From assembly GCA_021464245.1 (NCBI GenBank), contig JADCRB010000028.1, forward strand, positions 6,057,067 through 6,121,066: a stretch of DNA of 64,000 nucleotides, read 5' to 3'. Source of the stretch: Carallia brachiata (lineage: Eukaryota; Streptophyta; Magnoliopsida; Malpighiales; Rhizophoraceae). Below, one piece after another: positions 24,718 to 38,688 of the stretch (its first letter is position 1; each line of letters begins with the position of its first letter). Under the pieces are notes generated by a model, which made no database searches, was not told where the DNA came from, and saw only the letters and a list, made by a program, of their open reading frames with translations. A program made the translations under genes and the position numbers.

Positions 24718-24915
24718 TTTTTTTTTTTGTTAATAAAAGTTTAGGTGTTTAAGAGGTGTTTTATCCTAAGATCAATGAGTGCCTATTGACTAATAGAAAT
24801 TTACAATAAAATTTATTTGGCACTCATTCATAAGAGACTCTAACAATAGATAATGAGATTCAAATCTGAGATGGAGCACGTCAAGAATCAAATCTTAACC
24901 ACTAAGCCCATCCTT
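24718..24915 (-). repeat. SINE-like repeat with tRNA-like promoter boxes
   Basis: Read on the minus strand it starts GGATGGGCTTAGTGGTTAAG, which resembles a tRNA-type A box. About 40 bases later comes ATTTGAATCTC, which resembles a B box. It ends CACCTAAACTTTTATTAAC followed by a run of A. The 3' end is shared with 27610-27650. No clear target-site duplication is seen. Confidence 0.55.
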
Positions 24916-26860
24916 GTAGACTAGTGTCTCTATTCCTATTGCATGGTAAAAGCATATAATCCATGCATCCTGTAGGCGGCATGCATGTTTGGTTGTGCAT
25001 ATGCTAATAATCATTAATTTCCTCTATTTCCCTCATGGGATGGGATGGAACCTAACCAGAAAATGAAATTCTAACACAGCTAGCTAGTTGCTTTCCAATT
25101 TCCATAGTCCAATTGTACAGTTTACACCCCAAGATCCAAATTGCATGTAATGTAACAGTTTTTTCTATTCTCATGACAAGATCTAACAAGCAGTTAAATG
25201 GCTCTCTGTGTTGTGCGAGTGTGAGTGTCTAAGAAGTCGACTTCAGAAAAGTGGGCAGGGGCCGTGTACACCCCAAAAAAAAAAAAAAAGTGACTTCATT
25301 ATTTTGTTTGTCAATTTTCCAAAGTTAGCCTTTCTTGATAACCATGGAAATTGAATTAGGCAACATACCATCCAGTGTGTTTGTGTCATAGTTGGCTAGA
25401 AGCTAATAGATATACATTTGGTGTCTAATAATATTCATTTAGACTAATCCAAAATCACTTGAACATTCATAAAGGTTTAAATTTTGAACAGACCTTCATA
25501 AATCAAGAAGAACTTTGCTTCGAGTCATCATCACAAGTTATGACAGTTGAAAGGTTTTTGTTTTTTTTTTTTTTGGTTAATTCTATCAAGTTTGCATGTC
25601 TCAAATTTTAGGTTGTTCATATATGAGATATGAAATTAATCTTCTTTTTTCACCCACTATTGTCTCACACAGTTAGATACAAGTAGAAATGATGACAATA
25701 ACATGGATTGGGTTGAAGGCCATCACCATCATAACCTCTACAATCGTAGACGATATATTTTTTTGAACAACAATTGTAGACGATATACACTAGCTAGGAA
25801 AAGGAACATCTTAATAAATAAACAAATAAAAAAAAGGCCATATAATTGGCGAATTCCTTGAGTTGATAATCTTAAACATTAAATTGGTTTGTTGTAGCAA
25901 AGGATTCGGATGAAAGGGAAATGTATTGATAAGTGTCAAAGAAAGTCTTGAAATCTCAAATCCATCAAAAAAATCAAGCTAATAGGTTAAGAAATCAAAA
26001 AATATTAGAAGTCATGTTAGATTATTGTAGTTTATCAATGTGAAACTTTATACTTTTAATATGTCATATTGGCATGTGTTAAGTTCGATTACTAAGTGAT
26101 ACAAATAAATTTAATTAAAACAGACTAACATATATTATATGTAAAAGTCAAACCACTTTTGCAAATGCAACCAAGAACATAAACCAAATTTTGATATAAT
26201 GTTGTATAAAACTAACCTCAAGCCCACCGACAAGCAGAAATCTCCTATGTATATTATAACCCCTCAATCGTCATACCATCAACCCGTGCATGGAATAAAA
26301 TACAGACACCCTAATACGATAAAATAATTATTCAATACTTTGTTTTTGGCGTACCCTATGAAGCGTCCTAGCTAGAGAATGGGATGGAAGTTATCCGTTT
26401 TGGAATGATTATAAAGGACCATTAACAAAAGAATAAGAAATGATTCCGTGGAGGTATCCGTGAGTCTTATTCAATGTCGTTTCTCCATCACATCTTAATC
26501 TTCAACAAAGACTGAAGTAACGATGGTGGCTTGCAAGTGGAGTATTATTGCATGCTTCAATCTTTATTTGGTGATTAAGATTGAAAGATTCCAAAAGAGT
26601 CCAACGTCTGGGATAATATTTTCTGTAACCCAAATTCCCTTTAATTTTTGTTTTTCTCAACGAATATTTTTTTGTACTCTTTATTTCGTTACTCAGCTTT
26701 CTGCAGTCACGTCCTGATTATTGACTAATAATAAAGACAATAATTATTTTCGATATAAAATCTACATAGATCAGTATCCTGATTCCATTTGTATTTCTTG
26801 ATTAAGATTTGACGCCAGAAAGATGGCCTCTCTTTAATTTTATTTCTATTTTTTTTAATG

Positions 26861-26987
26861 GTTGAATATTGAGAGAGTGAATAGTATCTACCAATTCTTT
26901 TAAGAAGTATTTTACACGTAATTATAGTTGAATATTGAGAAAGTGAATAGTATCTAACAGTTTTTTAAGAAGTATTATACATGTAGT
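26861..26987. repeat. Tandem repeat, 66-base period, two copies
   Basis: Units start with GTTGAATATTGAGA at 26861 and 26927 and share GTGAATAGTATCTA and TTTTAAGAAGTATT. Several differences make it older than the 23769 repeat. Confidence 0.8.
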
Positions 26988-27479
26988 CAATGAGAGTGGA
27001 TTCAATTTAAATGATTACAACATAAAAATGTCAAATCAAAATATAAGTTTAGGTCTACTAATAGCACTGAAATTTGAGCATACTAATAAATACATTCGAC
27101 ACTTATCATTAAATTCCAATGATATTGTATTTAATTTCTTCAACTACAAGTTGTTGACACTTTCTTCCCTTTGAAAAAAGAAGTCTAGTTGGTAGTTAAA
27201 AATAATTATCGTCTGTTCGTAGTTTGTAATTGTTATAATTATAATTATAAGAACGGCTGTTGAGAAAAGGGGAGAAGAAGGAAAATATAAAAAACGAATG
27301 GAGGATTACTGGAATACGCGTCTTTTGTTGTGCTTCCAAAATCGTCAGTTTCATATTTATTGCTGTTGAATACACGTATCATGACGTAAAAAAAATAAAA
27401 AAACTAGTGTTCCGTGTAACTTTTCTTCATCATATGTAAGCTCATTAATCACACGAGAAGTCAATGGGCTGGCCAAGGA

Positions 27480-27653
27480 AAAGTTAGCTTAGCTAATAAA
27501 ACTTTCATTTTTACTTAAAAAGTTTAAGTCTTACTAATAATTTTTTAGTAGATGATATATAAATATAATGTAAATTTTTTTATAAAACTTGTAGTTTTTT
27601 CTAATTAGGGCAACTTTCTTCACCTAAACTTTTGTTAAAAAAAAAAAAAAAAG
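27480..27653 (+). repeat. SINE-like repeat, second family member
   Basis: On the plus strand it ends CACCTAAACTTTTGTTAA followed by a long A run, matching the 3' end of the repeat at 24.7 kb. The 5' part with GCTTAGCTAATAAAAC is a degraded version of the A-box region. Confidence 0.45.
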
Positions 27654-30600
27654 TCAATGGTCTAATTTAATACTATAAGTTAATGATAAAGCATATCTTT
27701 TTTGAGAACAATGATAATAATAAGAATCATAAAGCACATATCACGTGTTTAGGGTAATGTCCATTCCAACAAGAATCATAGAATGGAATTTAAAGCTCAC
27801 CTACTTTATAATTAAGGAGCGCACTGACAAAAGCAAGAAGATACATGCGCAAAAAAATTCCATTCAAAACAAGAAAAAAAAAGGGCAATTTTTACAATTT
27901 TTAAACAAATGGTTTTTGTAATAAGTTTTCTTGTACCAACCAAAGTGTCATTTTGTGTACTTTAAACCATTGCTTAGCACTTAAAAAACAACGATTGCTT
28001 AAGGATTACACAAATTTTTTGATTAATTAGGATAGCAAATCCCAATTAGTCAATGTTATGGGGTTAGGTTCACGTCACTCGCACATCCACTCAAAGCCCA
28101 CCAAAGAACTTATGACTGTGAATTAAAGATAATGGATATTTTTCGCACAAAAGAAAAGGAGAGATAATATTTCCACTCTCGAATTTTAAGTAATAATCAT
28201 TTTTCTTGTAATACCTAACGATCAATTTTCATTAATCCGCTCAACGACGACATAAACAACTTGTTATGTTCTCTAATCTGTAATAACATCAAAGAACCTC
28301 TATTATCTAATCCTTTTTAAAATGAAAGCGTAAGATTGAACATTTTGCTAAAAAGACAAAACACGTACCTGCAATGGCTTGCACGCGCACACATATATGG
28401 GATTTGTTAATTTTACGTGTGAGACGTGAATTCATGTATTCTACTATTACGATAGCTCATTATATATTTTTTAATTTTTAGATTTATGATTATAATAAAT
28501 GATAAAATCACAAATGTACATATGTTATAATAGTATAATAATGTAAATATAATTTTTAGATAAGTCAAATTAATTGCATCTATATAACGAATTTCATATC
28601 TTCATATGCATATAAAGAGAGAGGGAGAGGGAAAAGAGCTAGATAGACGCAGACCATACCAATTTGTATATGTTCTTTAAAGTATTGAATCCTATTTGAT
28701 CCGGTTCTCATGAATGCTTCCACCACTTTGCACTTTCTTGAAGTAAGAGCACAAGAAGCTTACATAAAGATGTTTATGGACCCACAAATTGTGTTGGCAC
28801 GATCACCATTTCCTTTTGTTGATCAAAAAATTTTGCCGCCTATTGCTCCTCGCACGTTCATGCCATGAACATTTTCTTGCCATTCGATACACCACAATTA
28901 GCTATAGGTCAAGTCACTGGTCATCCATTGGTCCCCCTTCTTACTGTTCTTGAACATGAAAGGTAATGGGACCGTAACCCACTTTTTTTTTTAGCTACAT
29001 GCGCTTATCAATTCAATACGTGCACTCAACTTCCTTTTAGGCTATTTCATGGTACTAAGGTTATTTGGCCAATTGGGCCAATCGTGTACTTGTCGCAACC
29101 TTATTTATAGTGGAAAAAATTATACAGCCGTACAAGATAGACAAGATGAGGACACGGTATGAGAGAATGAGGCTCTATGAATCTTGAGATCCACACAGTT
29201 TTTAAAAGAATTATGTGATGTTTATATTTTTATATAGAAAGTGCAAATAATTAATATAAAATATTCATGTAATTATAAAAAAATTGACCACATTGCTACC
29301 CTTTCTTTTTTTTTTTTTTTGACATACTTTGCGACCCTTTCATAGTACAAAAATTAAAAATTTAAGGAGTTTAACTTTTCACTTTCCTTTCAATTTCGTT
29401 GAAAAATGCCAAAAGAAAATTAAAACAAATAATTAAAATTTGTGGCAAATAAATTTTTTTGTTGGCATTTGACATTCTTTGTCCCTTTTGGGAGATTAGA
29501 TTTTTTATTTTTTAATTTGGTTGATATTTCTCTTTTGTTTGTGATTCTAGGGCAAATAAAGATATTTTGTAGACCACATTTTAAATATCATCATCTATTG
29601 TCAGGATCAAGGATCAGGAATTCAGGATCTATTGCTTGAATCAAGTGTTTCTCACCACACCAAAAACTTAAATTATTGGTAATAGTGTAACTTTGTTTCC
29701 TTTAATTTTCTTAGAGCCACATAAACTGTACATTAATCACATCAAATCTAAAAGAACTTATTTAGCCAATACTCTTCTCAATCTCATGAACTTGCTCTCA
29801 CCAGAATACTATCCTCTCCTAATCTACAATAGCACTAAACTATATATTACGGGTAATTGTCTTCGCTAATCAAGCATTAGAAGACAAAACATCGTCTAAT
29901 CAAGTGAATTGCGGGGCAGTCTACTGGAGTGATTCAAATTGATTGCCTCAGTCCGTTTGAAGATAGAAAATTGTGGAGAAAAGCTGGGAGGGAGGCATAA
30001 AATTTCCAACAAAGCAGTTCAACTTTTTGACTTTTTGGAACGTTGGCTGGCATTGGGGAGACAATTTACAAGGACTGGGCAAAAAGAGTCTTAATATATT
30101 TCAAACAGAAGTTCAACTAAGGAACCCAATATGAATCTTGTTCAATATACCAAACCACAGCCAGATAGTCAACGAATTTTCCTATAATGAAGACCCAAAA
30201 ATATAAGTAAACTGTTGAGTATTAACAAGTGCTAATTGATTGAATAATGTTACTTATGTTAAGATATAAATGGATGAAAATTCCATTAATTCTTTCACTT
30301 AATATATCATAATTATGAACTCAGTATTTGGGCGTAACGCATTTAACGTTTGTGGATATGCATTTAAGTTAAATCTTAGTTTCCTCGTGACTGTACTTGA
30401 GAAGCTTCAGTATTATTAAGGAGATCATGCCATACCACATATTACATTGTGCATGCAGTATCTGTGGTAAGAATTTAAATGCACAAGTCATATATAGCCG
30501 CTTTGGATTTGGGTGCTTGTTGTTTTTACTCACATTTCTTGTGAATATGATAGACTTATAATTTATATAACATAAATTTATTTGATATTTTTTTTTTATT

Positions 30601-33600
30601 TTAATTGGACTCTATTATAATTTTTTTCATTATATTTGAAGTTAAATTAATTTGACTTACTTAAGACTTAAGTCAAATTAAAAATTTTTATTTGAGGATG
30701 TTTAATATAAAAGACTCATGAGCATTTTTAGGGAATTGAAAAGCTAAATTCTTTCACTTATCATAGTACAAGGTTGGTGACACATTTACATCTGAATTAT
30801 CTCCACTCAAGAAAGTTTACCGTCAATTTTAATTCATAATCATGTGTTGCATATTCCCCTGCATAGTGTTAAAAAATTGTAGCCAACCTAAGTAGAAGTT
30901 TGACAGTAAATTTGCCTGCAGCCACCCATTTGCTAGGATTCAAGTACATGTATGGTATTTGTCGCTTTCTTTGCAGGAAAAAGTAGATATAGATTTAGGC
31001 TTGGTATCGTTTTTTGACGTAGAAGAGACTGTCTATCATGCTCTTTTTTAAGTGAAAAAAGTGTCGGTTAACTAGTTAGTGCGAGAAATATACTATTCAT
31101 CCCGTTCTTTAGGTTTTTTTAAATATATAATTATAATACTTTTTGATAAAATTATTTAGGACTATCCCTAATTTCTCTCTGTTTTTTATTTTAAAGAAAA
31201 GAGTGTTGACTATTATAGTATTCCTCGTTGTGAATATGATGTAACTTGCATTTTACCTTAAATAATTAACAGAAAGAGAAATTAATGTTCCTGAACCAAA
31301 CACTTACAACTGGCTAACTGTCTCCCAACCAGCTTTGAAGTACTGTTTGCTATTGTGGCATTAAATTGTATGCAATTTTAACAACTGTCGTGTTTTACAT
31401 TGAGGAGATGGGAGAAAGGCTTTTCCTTTTCCCTTCACAGTTCACTCAGTTACAGAGCAGCCAGGAGGCAAATGGATCAGAAATTGTCTTCTTGGAATAC
31501 AAAGAGATGGCTCAACAGAGATTCATTTCAAATCCTTTGAGACTTGACCAATAAGTTTGACTAGTGTTTCAAATGTTTATGATCTTGTCGGCCTGTCTTA
31601 TAAATTTTGACCATTAAAAGGACAACAAAAAATATCCCATGTAGGGAAAAGATAAGCTGTCTGATTTTTTTTTTAAATATATTTCGATTGCAACAAATTA
31701 TTAATTTTAAATAAAAATATTTATATTTTAAGTAATAAAATTTTATCATTTATTTTTTTATGACTTAAAATATATATTGTTATTAAAAATTACAAATTTG
31801 TCACTTTTCAATTTAAAAAATGGGGGTAAAAAATCGAGCACTAAATCCAAGCTCATCCCTTGTATTCGTCTGTGGTCAGCATTCACCAACTAGTACAACA
31901 TTCACCCTCAAGAAAAAATAAAATACAGACTTTAGATGACTGAATTAAAAAAAAATTAAATTTTGATAAATTAATTATGTAATTATTCTAATATTATTTA
32001 AAATACAATTATGCATATCATAATATTTAAATCCCTAAGTAATAGAGAGAACTGGTATCGTCAAAAAAAAAATAAAGAGAACTGGAGTTTTATTACATTT
32101 TAGAATATGTCACATTAATCTTTTAAACAATTCTCTCTTCCACAGTATGAAGTTTTGCATTTATGAGACATGAATGCCCTTCAAGTACTTAGTTGTAATT
32201 AAGATTTACTGCTTCTAAGTACTTTGCTAATGAAATTTGTTATAACTTTAAAATTTAAAGCAAACAATTCCCATTATTTCAGTTAGGATCTGGCCTATGG
32301 TACGGTCACCGAAAAACCAGCTTAGCTCATAAAAAGCTAGGTACCACACCACCTTACCATTTATGGTGCAACAATTACTACTAACCCATAGCTAGCTTTC
32401 CCTCCAAAACTTCTCAAATTAAATTCCCAATTTCCCATCATGAAAAGAAAATTATTCACTACTCTACCATTATGAGAAATTGTACTGCACCACCAAAATA
32501 AAGAATCCATGGAGGCACATAATTGGCATTAATTAAACTGATACTTGCACCCTAGAGAAATGGCAACACAACAAATGGCATGCATGTTAACATGGTTTTG
32601 TGCCCAACATGTTCAAATCTAATCCAAAACTTGCATTTGCAAAAACTATGCCCAAAATTTCAGTTAGTGGATAAGCCAACAGGAACACATTAAATAAATT
32701 GCAACTCCGTTGAGAAACCTCATAAGTGCCTCCAAAAGTAATTATTCTATGCTATTGAATAGATAAATTAGCACCTATCGACTCTTTGACATTCACTTAT
32801 TATTTAATAGGTTTCATTATATTGTTGTATTTTAAATAGCACCAAAACAATTACACGTATCATTTGATTGCATCTAATAATTTATATGTGTTTTTCTTTT
32901 GTTCGATTTCAATAATCCCACGCGCATATCACTCTTATTTTATTTTAATCCTTCCTAAAAAAATCTCACGAAATATTTATTTTATTTAAATTCAAAGGAA
33001 GAAAATAAATAAAAATATCAATTTTATTTAAAATCTAAACATTTTTATAAATTGACTTATTATTAACTATGTCACGACAAATTGGTGAGATGAGTTTGCT
33101 GAATATTTTCTAGAAAATTTTTGATCACCCCATTTACTACACCTATAATGAAGGAGGTTTATTTTTTAATCTTTAAAAAAAAATTATTTTTTAATCTTAA
33201 AAAAAAAAACAAATGGCACCTAACTCAACTTCAATCTAGCGTTTGATCACTGGCGAGCTCAACGATTTCTTCCATATTTAACATATTTCTTTTTTATGTA
33301 TCCATATTTAACATATTAGTTACAAAAAAAACTTGAATTTTATCTGTCACCGAACTATTTTTCCCGTATATAGGAAAATGGATACGGGTACAGGAGCTGG
33401 CATTCTAGTCAAATACGTAAAAACACGTAAGAACCCAGCAGAAATATTGAGGATGTTTTGAAAAAAAAAAAAAACAGAAATATTAAGGATGTGGTAAAAA
33501 AATATTCCGAGGGTCAAAATGGTAAATTAGCCAAATGGACCTTTTTTGTAGGAATTTCCGACAAAAAAAAAAAAAGAAAAAGTGTGGTGGGGCAAAAGAA

Positions 33601-34780
33601 AGTTAAGGTCAGCGTAGAACCTTTGAACATGGAAAATAATTTTACAAGAAAATGATAAAAAGCACCGAAAGTACTCTTTTTGTTTTTTGTTTTTTTGTTT
33701 TTTATTTTTTCTTATTTTTTTAGCGTTCATAATCCAATAGTTAAAAAAGAGGAAATGAGGACATAAATAAAAATTTTAATTTCCAGTTCGTGTGATTGAG
33801 ATACACTAACTTTTTAATTAAGTCGAATTAAGTCGAATTGTCCAGTGCTCTTTCTCTTATAATACCATCTCTCAACTTTCTTTTAACAAAAAGAAAAAAA
33901 TATATTTATATGTTAGTTGTGATAATTATAAATTTAAACTGAGTTTTATATTATTAAGATCTTAATATTAACCTTTTCTCATAAGACAATAACATGACTA
34001 AATAAAATTATATTGTAAATCATCACAAATTCAGAATCAAATTCAGAACGAAGCCTGCACTTGAATCTCTCAATGTCTTCCCTTCTTTTCTGTTACAAAA
34101 AATCTTTGGTTAAGATACGAAATGAAGATTTTTGGGCGTTTTGGCACAATGTGCCGCCACTTTCCGTCGTCGCTGTTAATTACTTTCCCCGACGCCTGAT
34201 TCACACGGTTTTGGATTATGCCGTCATCTAACGTCGTTATAACCGAACATGGAATCTTCCCGTTGCAATTTCTTGTTTGAAATCAATAATAAATTTTGAA
34301 TGTTTTACTGAATTTGTAGCGCCATACAAATAATAATATACCAAGTTTATGTCACATACAAAGACATAAAAGATAATCTAACTGCTAAACTATCTGTTTC
34401 AAATAAATAAATAAATAAGTAATGTACAAAAAAAAAGAAATATATTCTTATAAAAATAACATTAATTTTACTAAATTTAACGAATAGTAAGTAAAGTTTT
34501 AAAATTTAAAATAACACTAATTCTACCTATTGTTTAGTTTTAAAAAAGTAAAACTATCAACAAATTCATTACTACATTTATAATAATATCAATTTTAAAA
34601 AATCAGAAACTAAATTTTACACTATGTACCACAACTTATCCCACTAAACGGTGGACAAAAGGAGAGGAAATAAGTCGTTAAATATGACGCCGTTAAAACT
34701 GAAAAAACCGCTCTATATGTACAAAACCCACAGTCACAAGGAGACAGCTCAAAAAAAAAAAACAAAACAAAACAGTTTTA

Positions 34781-36714
34781 AAGCCCTTCTGGCGCTATGA
34801 AAAAGCAAAATCACAGAAACCATTTTTCTCTTCTTATATTAATCTAATATATAAGTCTTTTATTATTTTTAGAATAGAGATAGTTAGAGAGAGAAACAAA
34901 CATTTGCAGAGATAGAGAGAAAAGTAGGGAGAGAAGCTGAAGATCTTGTCAGATTGAGACAAGAATTGTAAGAAAATTTCTCTTCACATTATTGATGTTC
35001 TTGGGGTCATGTTGTTTTGTTTGTGTTTGCTGATGTTTTACATGTGTTTTTTTTGTTTTTGTTTTTTTTGTGGGGGTTTTGTTGTAGAGAAAGAAAAGCA
35101 ATGTGGCTCGATCTATAAGGTTATTTCCTTCTTTCTTTGATCTTTTTGTTTCATTGTTTTTTCTGTTTAAGGTTTCCCAACTTCCCCTTTTGAGGTTTGA
35201 GCGGTCTGGTTTATTTGTTCTCTTTTTTTTTTTTTCCCCTTCTTTTTTGGGCCTTCTTTGTCAATATTGGGTTTATGTTGGTTTTGTTTCTTTTTTTTTT
35301 TTTCCTTAAGATTTTGAGGGGCTTTTGATGCTTCCTTGAAGAAAGGAAGGATCTTGGCTGTTTCCATCTCCCTATTTCTTGCTGGGGTGTTCAAGTTACG
35401 GCTTTGCTGATGTAAAGTTGGTTCTTTTTGCGTTTTCTTGGCTTATCTTTTTGTCCTTCTTCTTATGTTTCTCTTTTTTTTTGCCAAAATTTTTAATATT
35501 ATTTTGTGGACTGCCTCTTCCTTTTGTTGTGGCATGGCTATTTGAGTGGCCGTTGTGGATATTGATGAATTTTTTGGGGTTTTTCTTGATAATTTGGCGT
35601 GATTAATGAATTTATTGCATTTCCATTTTAAGTGCCAAGTGTTAATTGAACTCCCCCATCAGTTTATCTGTCTTTCTTAGGGCCTTTCCTCATTCATTTT
35701 GATTTTAAGTTAACATGTGAGATTGCGCTCTTTGGCTTGTTAAATTTGTGATATTTCTTGGCCTTCAATCTGGGGTTGTTTTATTTCTCTCTTTTTCTTT
35801 TCTTTTTTTTTCTTTTTCTAGTTTCTTTTGATGTGTAGTCTTTCCCTTTTGTAATTTTGATTGCCTTCATTGTGTAGGGAGTTAACTCTTAGTTTCAACT
35901 GTTCTTGCTTTGATCTAGACGCGTTGTTTTCAGTATTTGCTGATTTTTTTTTTTTTTGTTCATGTATTCAACTTCTTTATGGAATTTTCTTGTAAAAAAA
36001 AAGCACAAAAAGGTATTGGAAAAAAGTGTATTACGTTTATCAATATAGTTGCTGAAGAACTTGTAGGTCTTCTTTTTTGAACATTTCTTCCCTTTGCGTA
36101 TTCTCGGCAGTGAAAGGGGAACCGGAAAGGGAGATTATACCATTTCTAGATACCTCACTTCTCAATGGGATTGTTAGATAGGTGTTCTATGGGGTTTTCC
36201 CCCCCTTTTTTTTTCCCGGGATGTTTATGGATTGCCTTAACCCTTTACCCCTGCAATCCATTTGTGTTTGTGTAATGTGGGCAGCATGTGTGTTTATATT
36301 ATGGAATCTAACTTATTATCCCAATTCAACTACTCTCTACACAAGTTGCTAATTGTAAGGGACCCCTTTGATCCCATCTTGAATTTTCCGGTTTTGGTGC
36401 TGTCTCTTGCCATCTGCTTGATTATTTCTTAATGGATTTTTTTAGTTGTAGTTGTGAAAGGTTAGTAAATAGATTTATCTGGGCATATAGATAAAAGTGG
36501 TTAAGGTGCCTTTTAATTCAACATCATTATTTTCTTGAAGCTCCTTTGTTGCCATCTACACCAGAATAATTGGAGTTTTCTGAAAAAACCTACTAGTGGA
36601 GGAAGACCTCCTAGGTGTCATGGAAAGCTGAATTAACTTATTTTCCATTCAAAGCTGAAATGTATTTATATTGAAACACTATGAAGTTAAAATTATCAAT
36701 TTTCGTGCAGTTTG
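34781..36714 (+). other. 5'UTR exon and leader intron of the WVD2-like gene
   Basis: A GA-rich leader of roughly 100-190 bases ends at 34967, where a GTAAGA donor begins. The intron runs about 1.74 kb with the T-rich composition usual in plant introns. It ends at the CAG just before 36711, four bases upstream of the ATG at 36715. Confidence 0.65.
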
Positions 36715-38688
36715 ATGGGACGGGAATTTTCCAGTGCACAAATGGAAAAGAATCTCTTTGGTGTTGTACTGAAGTCAAATCGTGTGTCACATGATGTTGC
36801 TCATGTTGCTCCCAAAATTTCTGGGGATACAATTGAAGCAAAGGAATATGAGAAGGAATGCGCTACTGAAGACTCTGTTGAAAACTCCAGTGAAAAACAT
36901 GATGTATTAGGTGTCAAAAGCACAAATTTTGGAGATGATCTTCCTGAGCAAAAAAACCACAAAACTGGCACTCAAAAGTCAAGTGATGATAAACATTCAG
37001 GTTCTCCAATACTAAAATCTGGCGGTATTGGAGATGTTCATGCACAAACTGTTCCCCAGCCTTGTGGTCAGGCAAATGAAATGCGTGCAGCTGCGAATAA
37101 GTTGGCGACTGTGAACAATTTGCAGTCCCCTACTGCTGGGAAGGTTTCACTGGTAATAAAAATGATGCAGTACTCGGAAAAAAGCAAGATATTCCAGTTT
37201 CTTTCACTAATTTGCTTGTTTGCTTTGTGTTGGATTGGATTTAATCTAATACTTAACCTGATCTACATGTATATTCTGATTTTCCTGGTGTGCGACAGTG
37301 GTGACTGTTCAACAGAAACCATGCTACTAGACTTCCATTGGTCTTTGAAGTTCTATTGCTTGAATTGCGGATGAAATTTTGGATGAACTGTGGATTTACC
37401 CTTAATTTAGTATTGCCACAATATTTCATTTAAATACACTGACTTTGGAAGTCATTCCTTTTCTACAGTCAAATTCATCTCTCAATGCAACAAGCCATTG
37501 CAACCTGATAATAAGCATCTTGACGAAGATGACAGCTGGTCTATTGTTTCCTCGTATCCTCTTTTGAATTGGGCAAAAAAATTTGCATTCTAGCTATGTT
37601 TCTGCCAATGATGTGGTTAAAAAAAGGGCCTTCCCTTTGGAACTTGTTCTATTTTGGATATTGCTTTATTGACTGGCACTGTTATCCTTAGCAATGTGTA
37701 GTACTGCAGCATCCATTCGAACGCCTAAGTCTGTTACTATTGGAAAAGCTCCAACGTTTAGATCTGCTCAACGTGTGGAGAAACGGAGGGAGGTATATTC
37801 TCATTCAAATAATTACTTGAAGCATGTTCCTTAAACCTTTATTTGTTTTAATAAATTCTCTCCAATTGTATTACATACATCTCATAAGCTCCTTATATTG
37901 ATTTCTGAAATCTAGTTCTACTCAAAGCTTGAGGAAAAACATCGAGCCTTGGAGGCAGAGCGAACCCAAGCTGAGGCAAGGAGCAAGGTAGACTAATTTA
38001 ATATACTGCATTTTTTTATGTCAAGTATCTCTTTCACTTAATATGTCTCTGACATACAGTATATGCATGTTTTCATGTTTCTAGTATGCCAGCGTTTTGT
38101 GGGGGATGGGGTTGTGGTGATCGGTAGGAGGTTTTGTTGGTTTATGTGCTTGTTTTTAGTGATCATTCATAGAACTCTTCTTCATTTTCCAGGAAGAGCA
38201 AGATGCGGCCATCAAGCAGCTTAGGAAGAGCATGGCTTATAAAGCCAATCCAGTACCTAATTTTTATTATGAACCACCTCCACCAAAGGCTGAATTGAAG
38301 AAGGTATGCCATCAGACATATTGTCCTCTAATTCTATTTGCAGCTCTTGCATGACTTTCTTACATTGATTCTACTTTACTCGTTGCCAGCTTCCGTTGAC
38401 TCGACCAAAATCGCCAAATTTAAACCGAAGAAAGAGCTGCAGTGATGCAATTCAGTCATCTCAAAAGGAAGTGGGGAAGCATTGTGCCGGCATCGCCACA
38501 GTATTGATAACCACAAACAACATTGTACTACGCCCAACTCTGCCAAAAGTAAGGTTCCAATCAGCCCAAAAGCCACTAATGGCACCCGCAAGATCAAAGA
38601 TCGATCTAAACAGGAACACATTGCAGTTAAAACAGTTCCTGACAAGATAACTGAGCAGGCAAATGCAGACATCTCCGTTAAGTCATAA
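36715..38688 (+). pseudogene. WVD2-like (TPX2-family) microtubule-associated protein gene with two frameshifts
   Basis: The family is WAVE-DAMPENED2-LIKE, cortical microtubule proteins that control anisotropic growth (Arabidopsis WDL1, At3g04630). Coding exons are 36715-37152, 37469-37553, 37702-37792, 37916-37987, 38193-38303 and 38390-38688. The start MGREF is typical. The TPX2 region spans exons 4 to 6 with [24 protein letters not shown] and FYYEPPPPK. The last exon has LPLTRPKSPNLNRRKSCSD. Two single-base deletions break the frame: one in exon 3 (about 37492-37496, before KPLQPDNK) and one in the last exon (about 38484, within GKHCA/RHRHS). Exon lengths fall one base short at exactly these two exons. 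All splice sites are sound and no other stop is seen. It is either a recently dead gene or an assembly error. Confidence 0.75.

Larger units (their letters stand above)
22127..34780. other. Twelve-kilobase stretch without supported genes
   Basis: I read both strands and find no open frame with family resemblance or coding character. The region is AT-rich with many poly-A and poly-T runs. It holds short tandem repeats at 22960, 23769 and 26861 and two SINE-like repeats at 24.7 and 27.5 kb, listed separately. I recognised no tRNA, rRNA or known microRNA precursor. The right end from about 34.1 kb is presumably the promoter of the WVD2-like gene. Confidence 0.6.

Noticed and set aside
32297..32346. 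TGGTAC ... GTACCA inverted words that could form a microRNA hairpin
   Set aside because: The arms pair over only about six bases, and no known microRNA sequence is present.
37153..37374. Open continuation of the WVD2-like exon past 37152
   Set aside because: It continues the frame into an intron with a hydrophobic, family-unlike translation; a GTAATA donor at 37153 and the next exon at 37469 explain the gene better.
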